Positions 8,433-18,258 of a stretch of 45,348 nucleotides of DNA are shown one piece after another (position 1 is the first letter of the stretch; each line of letters opens with the position of its first letter). Under the pieces are notes generated by a model, which worked only from the letters and a program-made list of their open reading frames with translations, was not told the origin of the DNA and did not search any database. The DNA comes from Magnetospirillum fulvum MGU-K5 (GTDB lineage Bacteria; Pseudomonadota; Alphaproteobacteria; Rhodospirillales; Magnetospirillaceae): NCBI RefSeq assembly GCF_000442515.1, contig NZ_AQPH01000024.1, positions 1 through 45,348 of the forward strand. The letters run 5' to 3'. The translations under genes were made by a program, and so were the position numbers.

Positions 8433-11009
8433 TTACTCAGGCCTCTCCCCTCTGAGCTCTTTCACCTCGTCTTCCAACCGCTTGATCTCGGAGATATCGA
8501 CGAAGGTAATCACCACACCGTCGATCACATTGTCATGGGTCCGATACGGCATGATCCGTACTTTGACCCAGCCTCCCCCCTGGGTCGGAACCCGCGTCTC
8601 GATGAAGATCAGGGTGCGCAGAACCTCGCGCGCGTCATTGGGCAAGGCCGGGTAGAATAGATCGGTCGCGATGTCGGACAAAGGCCGCCCGACATCGCCG
8701 GGGATCAGTTTGAACAATTGGGTGGCGTGCGGGGTGAAGCGGCGAACCTGCATATCGTTGTCGAGGAACACCGTCGCGATCTCGGTGCTGTTCAACAGGT
8801 TGTTCATATCGTTGTTAACGGACAGCAGATCACCGACCTTTGAATGCAGTTCGGCATTGATGCTGTGAAGTTCCTCGTTCATCGACTGCATTTCCTCCTT
8901 CGAGGTGGTCAATTCCTCGTTGGCGGATTGCAGTTCCTCGTTGGTGGCCTGCTGCTCCTCATTGGCCGACTTCAACTCCTCCAGCGAGGCCTGCATCTCG
9001 GCCCGGGTCTCGTCCAGATCGGCACGTGTGCGGACCAGTTCGGCGACCAGGGCATCTTTGGCCTGCGCCCGCGCCGCCTTGCGCGATGTCTTGGGCGGCA
9101 TTCCCACATGATCGACATCGGTAAAAACGATCAACGCCATATCAAAGGTCGCTTCGTGGCGATCAACCCGCTGGATCGTGACGGTAATCGTCTGGGTGCT
9201 GTTTTCCGATTTGATGCTGAGGCCACTGAGGATAACCGGACCATCCTGGCGCAGGGCGCGCTTGAGTGCGGTGATCAGAGGTTGGTGCAGTCCATCGCGG
9301 GCCATCGCATGAATATTGAGATTGGCCTTGCCGACCGCCGGTTCGAGATATTTCCCGGTGCGTCCGCTGATATAGAGAATGTCGCCGTCGCCATCGACCA
9401 GCACCGCCGCAGGACAATAGCGGGCCAGCAACAGCCGCTCCATCAGGGCCTGCAACGGTTCCGGTCCGTGTTTCGCCCCCGGTTCCTCGGCCTGATGCGA
9501 CCGGATGGGAAAAGCGCGGGCCGGAAAGCCGATTTCGCCCCGCAAGACCGGATGATCGACCCGCCGGAACAAGCGGGACTTCGGGTCGACCGGCGTAAAC
9601 AAACTGGTAAAGCCGCCAATCGCCTCGGCACTGCCCAGAATCAGCGCGCCATCGGGATTGAGAGAGAAATGAAACAGCGGCAACAACGTCTTCTGAAGCT
9701 CATTGCTGAAATAAATCAGCAGATTACGGCAGCTCAGAATATCGATCTTGGTAAAAGGCGGATCGGAAATGATGTTCTGTTCGGCGAACGTCACCATTTC
9801 GCGGATTTCGCTGGTGATGCGAAATCCGTTTTCCTCGGCAACGAAATAGCGCGCCAACCGCTCGGGTGAGACATCGGCGGCGATACTGTCGGGGAACATC
9901 CCCTGACGGGCGCGGACAATCGCCTCGGAATCGATATCGGTTGCATAGATCTGCAAGGCGACCCGCACCTTTGGCATGACGGTTTCCAGCACCTCGCGAA
10001 AAGCAATCGCCAGGGAATAGGCCTCTTCCCCGGTCGAACAGGCGGGAACCCACGCCCGGACCGGACGCTCCGACGACCACCCCGTCAGCATTGGCGTCAG
10101 GATCGTGAGCTTCAGCGATTCCCACACCGCCGGATCACGAAAAAAGCTGGTGACGCCGATCAGCAATTCCTTGAACAGCAGATCGATCTCGCCGGGATTG
10201 TCATGGAGATAGCTGACATATTCTGCCAGCGAGTTCAGGCGATGCAGAGCAACCCGCCGTTCGATCCGCCTAAACAGGGTCGTCGATTTGTATAAGGTGA
10301 AATCGTTATGAGACCGTTGGCTTAACAAGGTGATGATCGCGGTCAGGTTCTCACGGGTTTCCAGCGCCTTTATTACCTTGTCCGCATCGACCAACGGCAC
10401 ATGGTTGTGACAGGCGACGATTTCCTCGACCATCTCATCGGCAGGAACGACGATATCGACGAGTCCAGCGGCAATCGCCGATTGCGGCATACTGTCGAAA
10501 GCGGCTTCCGTCGGCTTTTGCGCCAGGGTAAGGCCGCCAACCTCCTTGATCGCGCGCAGCCCCTGGGTGCCATCCGACCCCATCCCCGACAACACGATGC
10601 CCACCGCGTTCTCGCGCCGGTCTTGCGCCAGGGCACGGAAGAAATGATCAATCGGCAGACGCGGCGCATGCGGCGTCGCCAGCGGAAGCAGACGGAGCAA
10701 GCCCTTCTCGATCGACAGGTCGCGGTTGGGAGGGATCACCTGGACCACGTTCGGCCTCACCGCCAAGCCGTCAGTGATCTCGCACACATTCAGCGGCGTT
10801 ACCCGTTGCAGCAGCGAGACGATGGCGCTGGACTGATCGGGATCGAGATGCTGAACGACGACAAAGGACATCCCGCTTTGGACCGGGACCGAACCAAGAA
10901 GCCGCTCCAGCGCCTCCAGTCCCCCGGCGGACGCGCCGATGCCGACGACGGCAAAGGCAGCGGGCGTCCCCGCTGCCGCGTCTGTCGACTGGGAAACGGG
11001 ATCGGTCAT
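8433..11009 (-). CDS. CheB-CheR fusion with coiled coil and PAS domain
   Basis: An 858-residue fusion of chemoreceptor methylesterase and methyltransferase. CheB part first: Ser27 in GIGASAGG, His54 in VVVQHLDPDQSS and the Asp in GMGSDGTQG form the esterase triad; there is no receiver domain in front of it. CheR follows (FRRIERRVALHRL; SAM pocket VPACSTGEEAYSLAI; SCRNLLIYF). Then comes a long Glu/Gln/Ser-rich coiled coil (~residues 640-720, repeated EEL and NEEL units) and a C-terminal PAS domain with a PAC end (VVITFVDISEIKRLEDE). No kinase follows the PAS. The ATG at 11009 has GGAGG six to ten bases upstream. Such fusions are common in alphaproteobacteria and often sit with sensor kinases, as here; the real substrate is not known. 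Confidence 0.9.
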   Translation of the reverse strand: MTDPVSQSTDAAAGTPAAFAVVGIGASAGGLEALERLLGSVPVQSGMSFVVVQHLDPDQSSAIVSLLQRVTPLNVCEITDGLAVRPNVVQVIPPNRDLSIEKGLLRLLPLATPHAPRLPIDHFFRALAQDRRENAVGIVLSGMGSDGTQGLRAIKEVGGLTLAQKPTEAAFDSMPQSAIAAGLVDIVVPADEMVEEIVACHNHVPLVDADKVIKALETRENLTAIITLLSQRSHNDFTLYKSTTLFRRIERRVALHRLNSLAEYVSYLHDNPGEIDLLFKELLIGVTSFFRDPAVWESLKLTILTPMLTGWSSERPVRAWVPACSTGEEAYSLAIAFREVLETVMPKVRVALQIYATDIDSEAIVRARQGMFPDSIAADVSPERLARYFVAEENGFRITSEIREMVTFAEQNIISDPPFTKIDILSCRNLLIYFSNELQKTLLPLFHFSLNPDGALILGSAEAIGGFTSLFTPVDPKSRLFRRVDHPVLRGEIGFPARAFPIRSHQAEEPGAKHGPEPLQALMERLLLARYCPAAVLVDGDGDILYISGRTGKYLEPAVGKANLNIHAMARDGLHQPLITALKRALRQDGPVILSGLSIKSENSTQTITVTIQRVDRHEATFDMALIVFTDVDHVGMPPKTSRKAARAQAKDALVAELVRTRADLDETRAEMQASLEELKSANEEQQATNEELQSANEELTTSKEEMQSMNEELHSINAELHSKVGDLLSVNNDMNNLLNSTEIATVFLDNDMQVRRFTPHATQLFKLIPGDVGRPLSDIATDLFYPALPNDAREVLRTLIFIETRVPTQGGGWVKVRIMPYRTHDNVIDGVVITFVDISEIKRLEDEVKELRGERPE

Positions 11010-11303
11010 GTCGGCTCCTCCGAGGACTCGACGCGGCTCGTACAGGGAATCGCCGCCCAAAGCGGCAACGCTGCGCGACCGAGACGGCCGTCAATTAAAC
11101 AGATACGCCAGATCACGTTAGTCTAAGCAAAACAGAAAAGCGACCCGGCCTGTACCAATAATTTCATTCTACCCCGAGAGGGCGGTGCCGATTATTTTTC
11201 AACTTAAATCCGTCACCCTTTCAGCATCAAAAAACAAAAATATGACCAAAGGTGACGAAAACACCTTCTGGGCATGTGACACCAGAGCGGAGAGAGGGAT
11301 TCC
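11010..11303. other. Intergenic region upstream of cheB-cheR fusion
   Basis: About 294 bases without a convincing gene. It should hold the minus-strand promoter of the CheB-CheR fusion and the end of the kinase-response regulator unit. A short inverted repeat (AGGGAT / ATCCCT, arms 11295-11300 and 11306-11311) overlaps the stop codon of the response regulator and may be a weak terminator. The stretch is locally A/T-rich (for example 11221-11245). No clear -35/-10 pair could be fixed. Confidence 0.4.
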
Positions 11304-11693
11304 TTATCCCTTCTTTGTTCCACTCTTGTGGACCAATCGTTCGATCGTCGCCAGCAAATCGGCATTATCGAACGGCTTGGACAGAACGGCATCGGCTTTT
11401 GTCTTTGCCAGCATCAGCGCCTTGTCCGACGGCATCTGGCTGCCGCCTCCGGAAATCGCCACGATGGGGGGACGGTTGGCCTGGGCTTCCAGGAACATAA
11501 TCACCTCGATCCCGTCGATGGTCGGCATCAGAATATCGGTAATCACCAGATCGAACCGCCGACCGCTGCGCAGAATCTCCAACCCGGTCGAACCGTCATC
11601 GGCTTCGGTCACGGTATGACCGCCATGTTTCAGCACGGCGGTCAGAGCCAGCCGCACGCCCTTCATATCTTCGATCAACAAGATATTTGCCAC
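11304..11693 (-). CDS. Single-domain response regulator (CheY-like receiver)
   Basis: A 129-residue stand-alone receiver. Seen: the acidic pair in ILLIEDMKG, the phospho-acceptor Asp in VITDILMPTIDG, the conserved Ser/Thr position in VAISGGGS and the Lys in LSKPF. No output domain follows. The GTG at 11691-11693 is chosen: the receiver fold begins immediately (VANILLIED), a GGGGAG ribosome site lies seven bases upstream, and it starts one base after the TGA of the kinase gene, implying translational coupling. It is therefore the likely phosphorylation partner of that kinase. Role in chemotaxis or in a phosphorelay is possible but not shown. Confidence 0.87.
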   Translation of the reverse strand: MANILLIEDMKGVRLALTAVLKHGGHTVTEADDGSTGLEILRSGRRFDLVITDILMPTIDGIEVIMFLEAQANRPPIVAISGGGSQMPSDKALMLAKTKADAVLSKPFDNADLLATIERLVHKSGTKKG

Positions 11694-11694
11694 G

Positions 11695-13782
11695 TCAGAT
11701 CTCCCCATCGCTGACAAAGTCGTGGAGCTTTGGAATGTAGAGGGTAAAGGTGGCACCCTGACCGACGGCGCTGGTGACCTCGACCGCGCCCGCCCAACTC
11801 TGGACGATGCCATGCACCACCGACAGACCGAGCCCGGTGCCCTCGCCGACCGGCTTGGTCGTGAAGAACGGCTCGAAGATTCGCGACCGGATCGCCTCGG
11901 GCATCCCCGGGCCGGTATCGGCGATCGCCAGAACGAAAAAGCGGCCGGGCTCGACCCCCAGCGCGTGAGAGACCTCGACCGACAGGTCGCTTTCGCTGAG
12001 CGAGACCGTCAATCGCCCCTGCCCGCCCATCGCATAAACCGCATTCACCGCCAGATTGGTCATGATCTGGGTCAACTCGACCGCATTGACCCGGGCATAT
12101 CCTGCGGCACTCGGCTCGATCTCGGCGACCAGACCGACCCCCGAGGGCAGGACGCCATGCAAGAAGCCCAGGGTACTCTGCATCTCGGCGACGAAATCGA
12201 CGACGCTCAGCACCGCGCCCTCCTTGCGGGCAAAGCGGAGAATCTGGCGGACGATCTCCCGCCCCTGGCGGGTGTAGTCGAGCACGCAGGTGAAATAGGC
12301 GTGCATCTCTTCCAACTCGTCCTCGGTCGGCGGACCGGGATGGATGAAGCCGAGCGACAAGTCGACCAGACTGAGAATCGGCTGGAGCAGGTTGTTCAGT
12401 TCATGGGCCACCCCTCCGGCCAACTCGCCCAGCGCGACCAGCTTCTCCCGCTGGCGTTCGACCGCCTCGCGCCGCGACAGATCGGTGATGTCCTGTGCCA
12501 CCCCGATCACCCGGTTGACCCGACCGTCCCACCCTTCCACCAACCGGCATGAGCCGCGCAAAATCCGCAGCCCGCTGGTTTCGCCCGGCACCCGGAAGGT
12601 ATAGCTGGGCGACAGATCGCCGGTCAGAACCCGGGCGACTTCGCCCCGAAAAGCGGCGCGGTCGTCTTCGTGCAGGCGGCTGAGGAACTGTTCCTTTGTC
12701 ACCGCCCGCTCGTCGGGCAACCCCAGCAACCAGGCCATCTGTTCGGACAAAGTGATGACGTCGTCATCGACGGTCCAATCCCAACTGCCCAATCCGGCGA
12801 TCCGTTGGGCTTCGGCGAGATGGACACGACTGCGGCTGATTTCCTCCAGACGCTGGCTGCGCAGCGTCACATCGCGGATGATCACCCCAAACGACGCCGC
12901 CGCCAGAGGATCATCCCAGCAAGCCAGAAACGCCTCCATCGGGAATTCCTGGCCGTTTTTGCGTTGCCCGTGCAGCAGGCGCGGCGAGCCGTCACGCATC
13001 GTCGCATCCTTGGACAAACTGCCCGCCTCGGCGGTGCGATGACGATCCGACAGAAGACAGGAGATCGGCTGACCGGCAACCTCCTGCGGCTTGTAGCCGA
13101 ACATCTCTTCGGCGGCGCGGTTCCAGGCGATGATCCGGGTCTCGCTATCGGCCGCGACCACCGCGTTGGCGGTAACGTTCAGTAAGGCCGCCAATTGCAG
13201 GTTGGTGCTGCGCAGCGCCCGTTCGGAATGATAGCCGCGATCGACCTGATCGTAGAGATCGCCCAGCGCGGCCCGAACGTCGAGTTCGTGCATCGCCTGG
13301 GCGGCCAATTCGTTCAGGATCGTCACACCGCGCGCATCAAGCTGCTGCGGCTCCAAATCGAGGGCGCACAGCGTCCCCAGGGCATAACCGTCACTGGTGA
13401 CCAACGGAACCCCGGCATAGAAGCGTAGGAACGGTTCCCCGGTCACCAGGGAATTGTCGGCGAAGCGCGGGTCGGCCTTGGCATCGGGAACGACGAAGAT
13501 TCCCTCACCGCGGATGGCGTGGTCGCAAAAGGCGATGCAGCGCGGAGTCTCGCGCACCTTCAGCCCCAGCGCCGCCTTGAACCACTGACGGTCGGTATCG
13601 ACCAGAGAAATCAAGGCGATCGGCACATCAAGCAACAAAGCCGCCAATTTGACGATGCGGTCGAACGCCGGCTCGGCCTCGGTATCGAGAATGCGATAGC
13701 GATGCAACGCGGCGATCCGCCCCGCCTCCCCCTGGGGAGGCACGGATGGGCAGTCCTTAGCGATCGAGAGATCTCTCAACAC
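11695..13782 (-). CDS. GAF-PAS-PAS sensor histidine kinase
   Basis: A 695-residue soluble sensor kinase. In order: an N-terminal GAF domain (~residues 20-165, [33 protein letters not shown]), a PAS domain ([19 protein letters not shown]) with PAC-like end, a second PAS/PAC segment ([19 protein letters not shown]), a HisKA-like helix with His in [14 protein letters not shown], and a HATPase domain ([37 protein letters not shown]). No membrane span is seen. GTG 13782 is selected because GGAGG lies six bases upstream; a TTG at 13800 is in frame but less well placed. Its stop codon is one base from the response regulator start. The GAF/PAS composition suggests a cytoplasmic redox or small-molecule cue, which cannot be specified. 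Confidence 0.87.
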   Translation of the reverse strand: MLRDLSIAKDCPSVPPQGEAGRIAALHRYRILDTEAEPAFDRIVKLAALLLDVPIALISLVDTDRQWFKAALGLKVRETPRCIAFCDHAIRGEGIFVVPDAKADPRFADNSLVTGEPFLRFYAGVPLVTSDGYALGTLCALDLEPQQLDARGVTILNELAAQAMHELDVRAALGDLYDQVDRGYHSERALRSTNLQLAALLNVTANAVVAADSETRIIAWNRAAEEMFGYKPQEVAGQPISCLLSDRHRTAEAGSLSKDATMRDGSPRLLHGQRKNGQEFPMEAFLACWDDPLAAASFGVIIRDVTLRSQRLEEISRSRVHLAEAQRIAGLGSWDWTVDDDVITLSEQMAWLLGLPDERAVTKEQFLSRLHEDDRAAFRGEVARVLTGDLSPSYTFRVPGETSGLRILRGSCRLVEGWDGRVNRVIGVAQDITDLSRREAVERQREKLVALGELAGGVAHELNNLLQPILSLVDLSLGFIHPGPPTEDELEEMHAYFTCVLDYTRQGREIVRQILRFARKEGAVLSVVDFVAEMQSTLGFLHGVLPSGVGLVAEIEPSAAGYARVNAVELTQIMTNLAVNAVYAMGGQGRLTVSLSESDLSVEVSHALGVEPGRFFVLAIADTGPGMPEAIRSRIFEPFFTTKPVGEGTGLGLSVVHGIVQSWAGAVEVTSAVGQGATFTLYIPKLHDFVSDGEI

Positions 13783-14026
13783 AGATACCCTCCGCGTCAA
13801 CCATCCTTATCGGATAATTCTAATACAACTTTTTCTCCCAAATCGTTAAGTTATGCCTTGTCATCAATCAACGATGCCCCCAGATGCCCTTCTGCGGCCC
13901 AATTCACGGGCAGGGAACCAGGATAGCCGATAGCCTTCAATAGAAAAACTAAACATCACATTACATCCAAATACAGACCGATTAAACAGGAAACGAGACG
14001 ACGAACACAAACAAAAAGGTGCCAAA
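13783..14026. promoter_or_regulatory. Divergent promoter region between sensor kinase and chemoreceptor
   Basis: A 244-base divergent spacer, noticeably more A/T-rich than its neighbours. It contains a short perfect palindrome TTATC-G-GATAA at 13807-13817 close to the kinase start, which may be an operator. The chemoreceptor start has AGGTG at about 14015-14019. No sigma-28 or sigma-54 promoter could be assigned with confidence. Confidence 0.4.
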
Positions 14027-16333
14027 ATGTTCTTCAACTCACTCAAATTAAAGAACAAAATTTTTACGGGTTTTGGCATCATCGTCGCCATTTCTGCGGC
14101 AGTTACAATTTTTTCACTTTTCCAGCTCGACTCAATCGAAGAAAATACTATTACAATGGGCAGAACGAGTACGAATGCCCAAACCGCCGCCCGTATCAAT
14201 CATCTGATTGAACGGTCACGGATTTCGCGCATTCTTTTTGTCAGAGAAGGACTTGAAAGCGCTTCGGCTGATTTTACCAGCGCGATCGCGGATGCGATCA
14301 AAGGGCTTGCGACGCTGGCCGATAACACTCTCGACGACAACAGACGCAAGGTCTACCTCCTGGCACGAGAGGAACTTATCGCGCATGGCGAGAAATTCTC
14401 TCAGGTCATAGCCGGGGCTGCCGCGGAAAAAGAGCATCGCGCCGCGATGCGAAAAAGCGGCGAGATGATGACCCAGCTCAGCGCCAAACTGAGCGCAGCC
14501 GCGATTGCGATCCACGACCCGGCGGTAACCCAGGCGGCGGTAGCGTTCGACAGCGGCATCATCCTGGTGCGGATGGCAACCTGGCGCTACCTCTCGACCA
14601 AAGAGGCTGCCGATGTCGTCGGGTTCCGGGAGAATGTCGAGAAAGCGCGGGGCAGCCTTGCTGCCCTCGACAAAATCACCAATGGGGCTCTGCGCGGCCA
14701 GACCGAACAGGTTGCCGCCATTTTGAGTGACTATGCCGCCAAGTTCGAGCTTCTGGCGATGGATGTCGCAACGATAAATCGGCTCTTCGTCGAAATGCGC
14801 GAACAGGCCCTGTCGATCGAACAGCGGATGGAAACCGCCGAAAAGACCGTGATCGACCGATTCAATATGGTCCAGGCCCAAAATCTGGAGAAGGTTTCAA
14901 CCTCGCTCCACGTTCAGAGCATCCTGGCCGTCATCGAAATTCTGCTGGGGCTAGGCCTTGCCATCCTGATCGGCCGCGCCATCATCGGGCCGGTCCTGGC
15001 GATGACCGAAGCGATGAAACGTCTGGCCGCCGGATCGGTCGATGTCACCATTCCCTGCCGGGGGCAAGCCGACGAACTGGGCGATATGGCCGCCGCCGTC
15101 GAGGTGTTCCGCCGCAACGCGATCGAGAAGACCAGGTTGGAGCAAGAGGCGGTGCGCGCGACAGCGGCGCGAACCCGGCGTCAGGAGGAAATCGACCAGT
15201 TGGTCCGCCAATTCGGCGTCAGTCTGGGCGGTGTTTTTAATTCAGTCTCTTCGGTCTCGAACGATATGGCCAATACGTCTTCGCGGCTGGAGCATTCCTC
15301 CAACGACGCAGGCAGTCAGGTCAATCTGGTCAAAAACGAAATCGACCTGACCGCATCGACAATCCAGACCGTCGCCGCCGCCTCGCAGCAACTTGCCTCG
15401 TCGATTGACGAGATCGGGCGTCAGGCCACCACCTCGTCGAACATGTCGGGCGATGCGATGGAGAAGTCAAAGGTCGTCGTCGCCGCCTTCTCCGAACTCA
15501 GCCAGGCGGCCGAGCAGATTGGCACCGTCGTCGAGTTGATCAACAATATCGCTAGTCAGACCAACCTTCTCGCCCTCAATGCCACCATCGAGGCGGCTCG
15601 GGCGGGCGAAGCGGGCAAGGGATTCGCCGTCGTCGCAGGCGAGGTCAAAAACCTCGCCAACCAAACCGCGCGCGCCACCGGCGATATCGGCAGCCAGATC
15701 GCGGCAATCCAGTCGGCGACGGCTCGCACCGCCGAAGCCATTCACAGCATCTCGGACAGTGTGTTGAGCGTCAACGATGTGGCTGGGGCGATTGCCTCGG
15801 CCGTCACCCAGCAAAGCGCCGCCACCCAGGAAATCGCCCGCAGCGTCGAACAGGTTTCCGGCAGCACCTTCACGGTGATCGCATCAATCACCCAGGTCAA
15901 CGAATCGATCCAGAGCAATCTGGACAACGCCATCGCCGTCAACAAGACCTCGCTGCGTCTGTCCAGCGATGCCAAATCGCTAAGTGAAGAGGTAAAGGAC
16001 TTTCTATCCGCGCTGCAAAACCTCAGCGAGGATCAGAGCCTGTCTTATTGTCAGGTCAATCAGTCGGCCACGGCCACCGCCGAAAGCGGCACGAAAATCG
16101 TCGGCCGGGTCAGCAAGATGTCGATCGGCACCGTCGAATTCATCGGTTCGCTAACCGCCGCGGTCGGAGCCCGCTTCGATCTGGTGATCGACGGCTTCGA
16201 CCGGACGATCCCTACCCGCTACGTCGAAGGCAGCAAGGACATCCACACCCTGCAATTGCCACTGAACCACGAACACCTGACCTATATGGGCCAAGCCTTA
16301 AAGAGGTTCCAGGCGCGTAAGGCCTCGGCATAG
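14027..16333 (+). CDS. Methyl-accepting chemotaxis protein with C-terminal PilZ-like domain
   Basis: A 768-residue membrane chemoreceptor. TM1 is near residues 13-33 ([20 protein letters not shown]), followed by a ~270-residue periplasmic helical sensor region without an obvious ligand motif, TM2 near residues 305-325 ([18 protein letters not shown]), a HAMP domain with ADELGDM, and the cytoplasmic signalling coiled coil with the conserved hairpin tip ([35 protein letters not shown]). The last ~100 residues form a PilZ-like domain with [13 protein letters not shown] in place of the usual D/NxSxxG region. Azospirillum Tlp1 is a known chemoreceptor with a c-di-GMP-binding PilZ tail. Here the Arg pair of the RxxxR motif is not evident, so nucleotide binding may be lost. 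ATG 14027 is preceded by AGGTG. Confidence 0.9.
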   Translation: MFFNSLKLKNKIFTGFGIIVAISAAVTIFSLFQLDSIEENTITMGRTSTNAQTAARINHLIERSRISRILFVREGLESASADFTSAIADAIKGLATLADNTLDDNRRKVYLLAREELIAHGEKFSQVIAGAAAEKEHRAAMRKSGEMMTQLSAKLSAAAIAIHDPAVTQAAVAFDSGIILVRMATWRYLSTKEAADVVGFRENVEKARGSLAALDKITNGALRGQTEQVAAILSDYAAKFELLAMDVATINRLFVEMREQALSIEQRMETAEKTVIDRFNMVQAQNLEKVSTSLHVQSILAVIEILLGLGLAILIGRAIIGPVLAMTEAMKRLAAGSVDVTIPCRGQADELGDMAAAVEVFRRNAIEKTRLEQEAVRATAARTRRQEEIDQLVRQFGVSLGGVFNSVSSVSNDMANTSSRLEHSSNDAGSQVNLVKNEIDLTASTIQTVAAASQQLASSIDEIGRQATTSSNMSGDAMEKSKVVVAAFSELSQAAEQIGTVVELINNIASQTNLLALNATIEAARAGEAGKGFAVVAGEVKNLANQTARATGDIGSQIAAIQSATARTAEAIHSISDSVLSVNDVAGAIASAVTQQSAATQEIARSVEQVSGSTFTVIASITQVNESIQSNLDNAIAVNKTSLRLSSDAKSLSEEVKDFLSALQNLSEDQSLSYCQVNQSATATAESGTKIVGRVSKMSIGTVEFIGSLTAAVGARFDLVIDGFDRTIPTRYVEGSKDIHTLQLPLNHEHLTYMGQALKRFQARKASA

Positions 16334-16338
16334 GGACC

Positions 16339-16368
16339 ACACTCCTGGCCGGACAGGCGCGGGAGTGT
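16339..16368 (+). terminator. Putative terminator after the chemoreceptor gene
   Basis: Inverted repeat ACACTCC (16339-16345) and GGAGTGT (16362-16368), 7-bp arms with a GC-rich loop, starting five bases after the stop codon and followed by CGTTTCC. It also lies just beyond the end of the convergent GNAT gene. The short U-run makes rho-independent function uncertain. Confidence 0.45.
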
Positions 16369-16460
16369 CGTTTCCTAACGATCATCGTTCAGTTTGCTCT
16401 GTTGGCGGCGACGGCCAAGCGGGGCGATGGTCGCAACCTCGTCAACGAGGCCTCCCCCTC

Positions 16461-16982
16461 CTACGCAGGCAAGCGCATTTCCTGGGCAATACCGTTGTCG
16501 CCGACCGGCACGAATCCTTGGCGCAGATACAGCCGCCGCGCCGGATTGTTCAGGTCCACCGACAGGCTGATGCTGGTGCGGGATGCCTTGGCCTGCTGCT
16601 TGACCGCATCCAGCAGCGCCGAACCCAACCCGCTGCCGCGACATTGGGGCAGCAGGGCGATGTCCACCACGCGGATATCACCGGGGCTGGGGTAAAGGAT
16701 CACTCTGCCGATGGCGGTGCCCTGCCGGGTCACCACCAGATTGACGGCATTGGGATAGACGTTGGCGTAATGGCGGTTTTGCATTCGTGACTGACCGGCC
16801 AGGAAGTCGCGCAGGGCCGATTCCGACCAGCCCATCACGGCGAATTCGGGAGCGCGCACGGAAAAGAACAGTTCCCGCATGAACATTTCGTCCTCATCCC
16901 GGCGCGGGCGAAGGGCGATACCGCATTCCTGCCAGCTTTGCGGCAAGGCAAGGTCGATGAAGGGAATGTTCAGAGGCAGCAC
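16461..16982 (-). CDS. GNAT-family N-acetyltransferase
   Basis: A 173-residue acetyl-CoA-dependent acyltransferase. The central strand VVDIALLPQ followed by CRGSGLGSALLDAV is the Q/RxxGxG/A acetyl-CoA-binding motif of GNAT enzymes, and the C-terminal NPARRLYLRQGFVPV is the usual family ending. The GTG at 16980-16982 is chosen because AAAGGA lies six bases upstream; longer reading of the frame runs into the preceding gene's end and lacks similarity. It is the last gene of the minus-strand tail-collar run (76-base gap), so its substrate may be one of those proteins or something linked to them; that is inference. The substrate cannot be read from sequence. Confidence 0.82.
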   Translation of the reverse strand: MLPLNIPFIDLALPQSWQECGIALRPRRDEDEMFMRELFFSVRAPEFAVMGWSESALRDFLAGQSRMQNRHYANVYPNAVNLVVTRQGTAIGRVILYPSPGDIRVVDIALLPQCRGSGLGSALLDAVKQQAKASRTSISLSVDLNNPARRLYLRQGFVPVGDNGIAQEMRLPA

Positions 16983-17058
16983 GGGCAGTCCTTTGGAATA
17001 AGCCAAACAACCATGGATGAGGAGCCTTGCGGCCCCCCACCCATGGAAGCGTCCGGGA

Positions 17059-17652
17059 TCAATTATAGGACGGGAAGATGCCGTTCCAGCAGATGCAAAC
17101 GACCATGCACAGATAGGGCTGGAGATTGTTGTGCGGATCGACCCCACCGGAGGAGTTCCCGCAGGCCGGATCGATGGTCTGTGCCGAGAACTGGGTATCG
17201 GCGGTCGAGTTCGGCAAATAGGGCTTCGCATACTTGTAATGCGTCGCATCCTTGAGCAGGCCGAGTTGAGACAACCAGGACGAACCCGCGACCGGCGCCG
17301 CCAGGGCGTTGGCCTGAACGTTCGATCCTGTCGTCAACACCATGGCGTTGAGCGCGTGACTGTGCGGCGCCAGATACGCCGTGCTACTCAACGTTTCGGT
17401 GGACGTGCCGTACGTCTTCGCCATGACACGGGGAGTCAGGTTGGGGCCGCTCCCCATGCCGATCATGGCCCTGCCCTGAAAATTGGGCAGACCGAAGGTC
17501 AGGTTCTGGGCGCTGCCGCCATAGGTGGTGCCGAGCAAGGCATAAAGCGCCTGATACTGCCTGGCATTGACGATCTGCCCGAAGCAGGGGAGCCAGTTTT
17601 CGGGGACGAAGCTAAACGCGAAGGAACGAATTTCGCCGACAAAGGCATCCAT
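17059..17652 (-). CDS. Tail-collar domain protein (MdpB/microcystin-dependent-protein type), copy 3
   Basis: A 197-residue member of the phage Tail Collar family. It begins directly with the conserved GEIRSFAFSFVPENWLPC block, then the YALLGTTYGG and LPNFQGRAMIG motifs that define the domain, a variable middle and a C-terminal NLQPYLCMVVCICWNGIFP. There is no signal peptide. The same three blocks occur in the two upstream genes, which are clear paralogues. A ribosome site (AAGGAG, nine bases before ATG 17652) supports the start. Bacterial stand-alone versions are often found in twos or threes outside prophages, but their function is not established. No other phage genes are present here. Confidence 0.85.
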   Translation of the reverse strand: MDAFVGEIRSFAFSFVPENWLPCFGQIVNARQYQALYALLGTTYGGSAQNLTFGLPNFQGRAMIGMGSGPNLTPRVMAKTYGTSTETLSSTAYLAPHSHALNAMVLTTGSNVQANALAAPVAGSSWLSQLGLLKDATHYKYAKPYLPNSTADTQFSAQTIDPACGNSSGGVDPHNNLQPYLCMVVCICWNGIFPSYN

Positions 17653-17670
17653 GATGTTTTGCTCCTTCCG

Positions 17671-18219
17671 TTAGTTGGACCGCTGCGGGTACAGCCCCTG
17701 CCAGCAGATGACGAAGTTCACGGTAGCGCAGGGCATGACGTTGTTGTGGCCCTGACCTCCGCCGACGTTGCCCACGGATTCATTGTCCAACGTTACAGCG
17801 GTGCTGCTCGTGCCCAAGCCGTCCTTCAGGTATCCAAGCGCCGGCGACGTGGTGTTGGCGAAGGCGACACCCTGGGAAACGGTCGCGGTGTTCGCGTCGA
17901 CGTTCAAGGTGTTGAAGGTATGGTTATGCGGGGGCAGGTTCTGAGGGGTAACGATTGCCTGCTCCGAACCGAAAGTTTGCGCGATGCCACGGTTCGTCAG
18001 GTTCGTGCCGTGCCCTTGTCCCACGGGCAAGCGGCCCCGCAGATCGGGCAGGGCAAAAGTGGTGATCCCATCGCCCCCATAGGTAGTGCCGATCAAGGAG
18101 TAAAGCATCTGATACTGGCTGATATTCAACACCGCGCCGTCGCACAACAGCCAATCCAGCGGCGGCTTGCCGTTCGGGATCGCCAGCATCCGGATTTCAC
18201 CAATGAAATAATCACTCAT
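17671..18219 (-). CDS. Tail-collar domain protein (MdpB type), copy 2
   Basis: A 182-residue paralogue of its two neighbours. Visible blocks: GEIRMLAIPNGKPPLDWLLC at the N-terminus, YSLIGTTYGGDGITTFALPD, LRGRLPVGQGHG, a His-containing LPPHNHTFNTL segment, and a C-terminal MPCATVNFVICWQGLYP. ATG 18219 has GGAGA six bases upstream; an in-frame TTG two codons earlier is less likely. The gene lies 18 bases upstream of copy 3 and 39 bases after copy 1, so the three are probably co-transcribed. No secretion signal of the Sec type is seen. Function unknown; the fold is that of a phage tail fibre collar. Confidence 0.86.
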   Translation of the reverse strand: MSDYFIGEIRMLAIPNGKPPLDWLLCDGAVLNISQYQMLYSLIGTTYGGDGITTFALPDLRGRLPVGQGHGTNLTNRGIAQTFGSEQAIVTPQNLPPHNHTFNTLNVDANTATVSQGVAFANTTSPALGYLKDGLGTSSTAVTLDNESVGNVGGGQGHNNVMPCATVNFVICWQGLYPQRSN

Positions 18220-18258
18220 CGTCAATCTCCAACAGATGTCGTTACGCCATCGGCTCGC

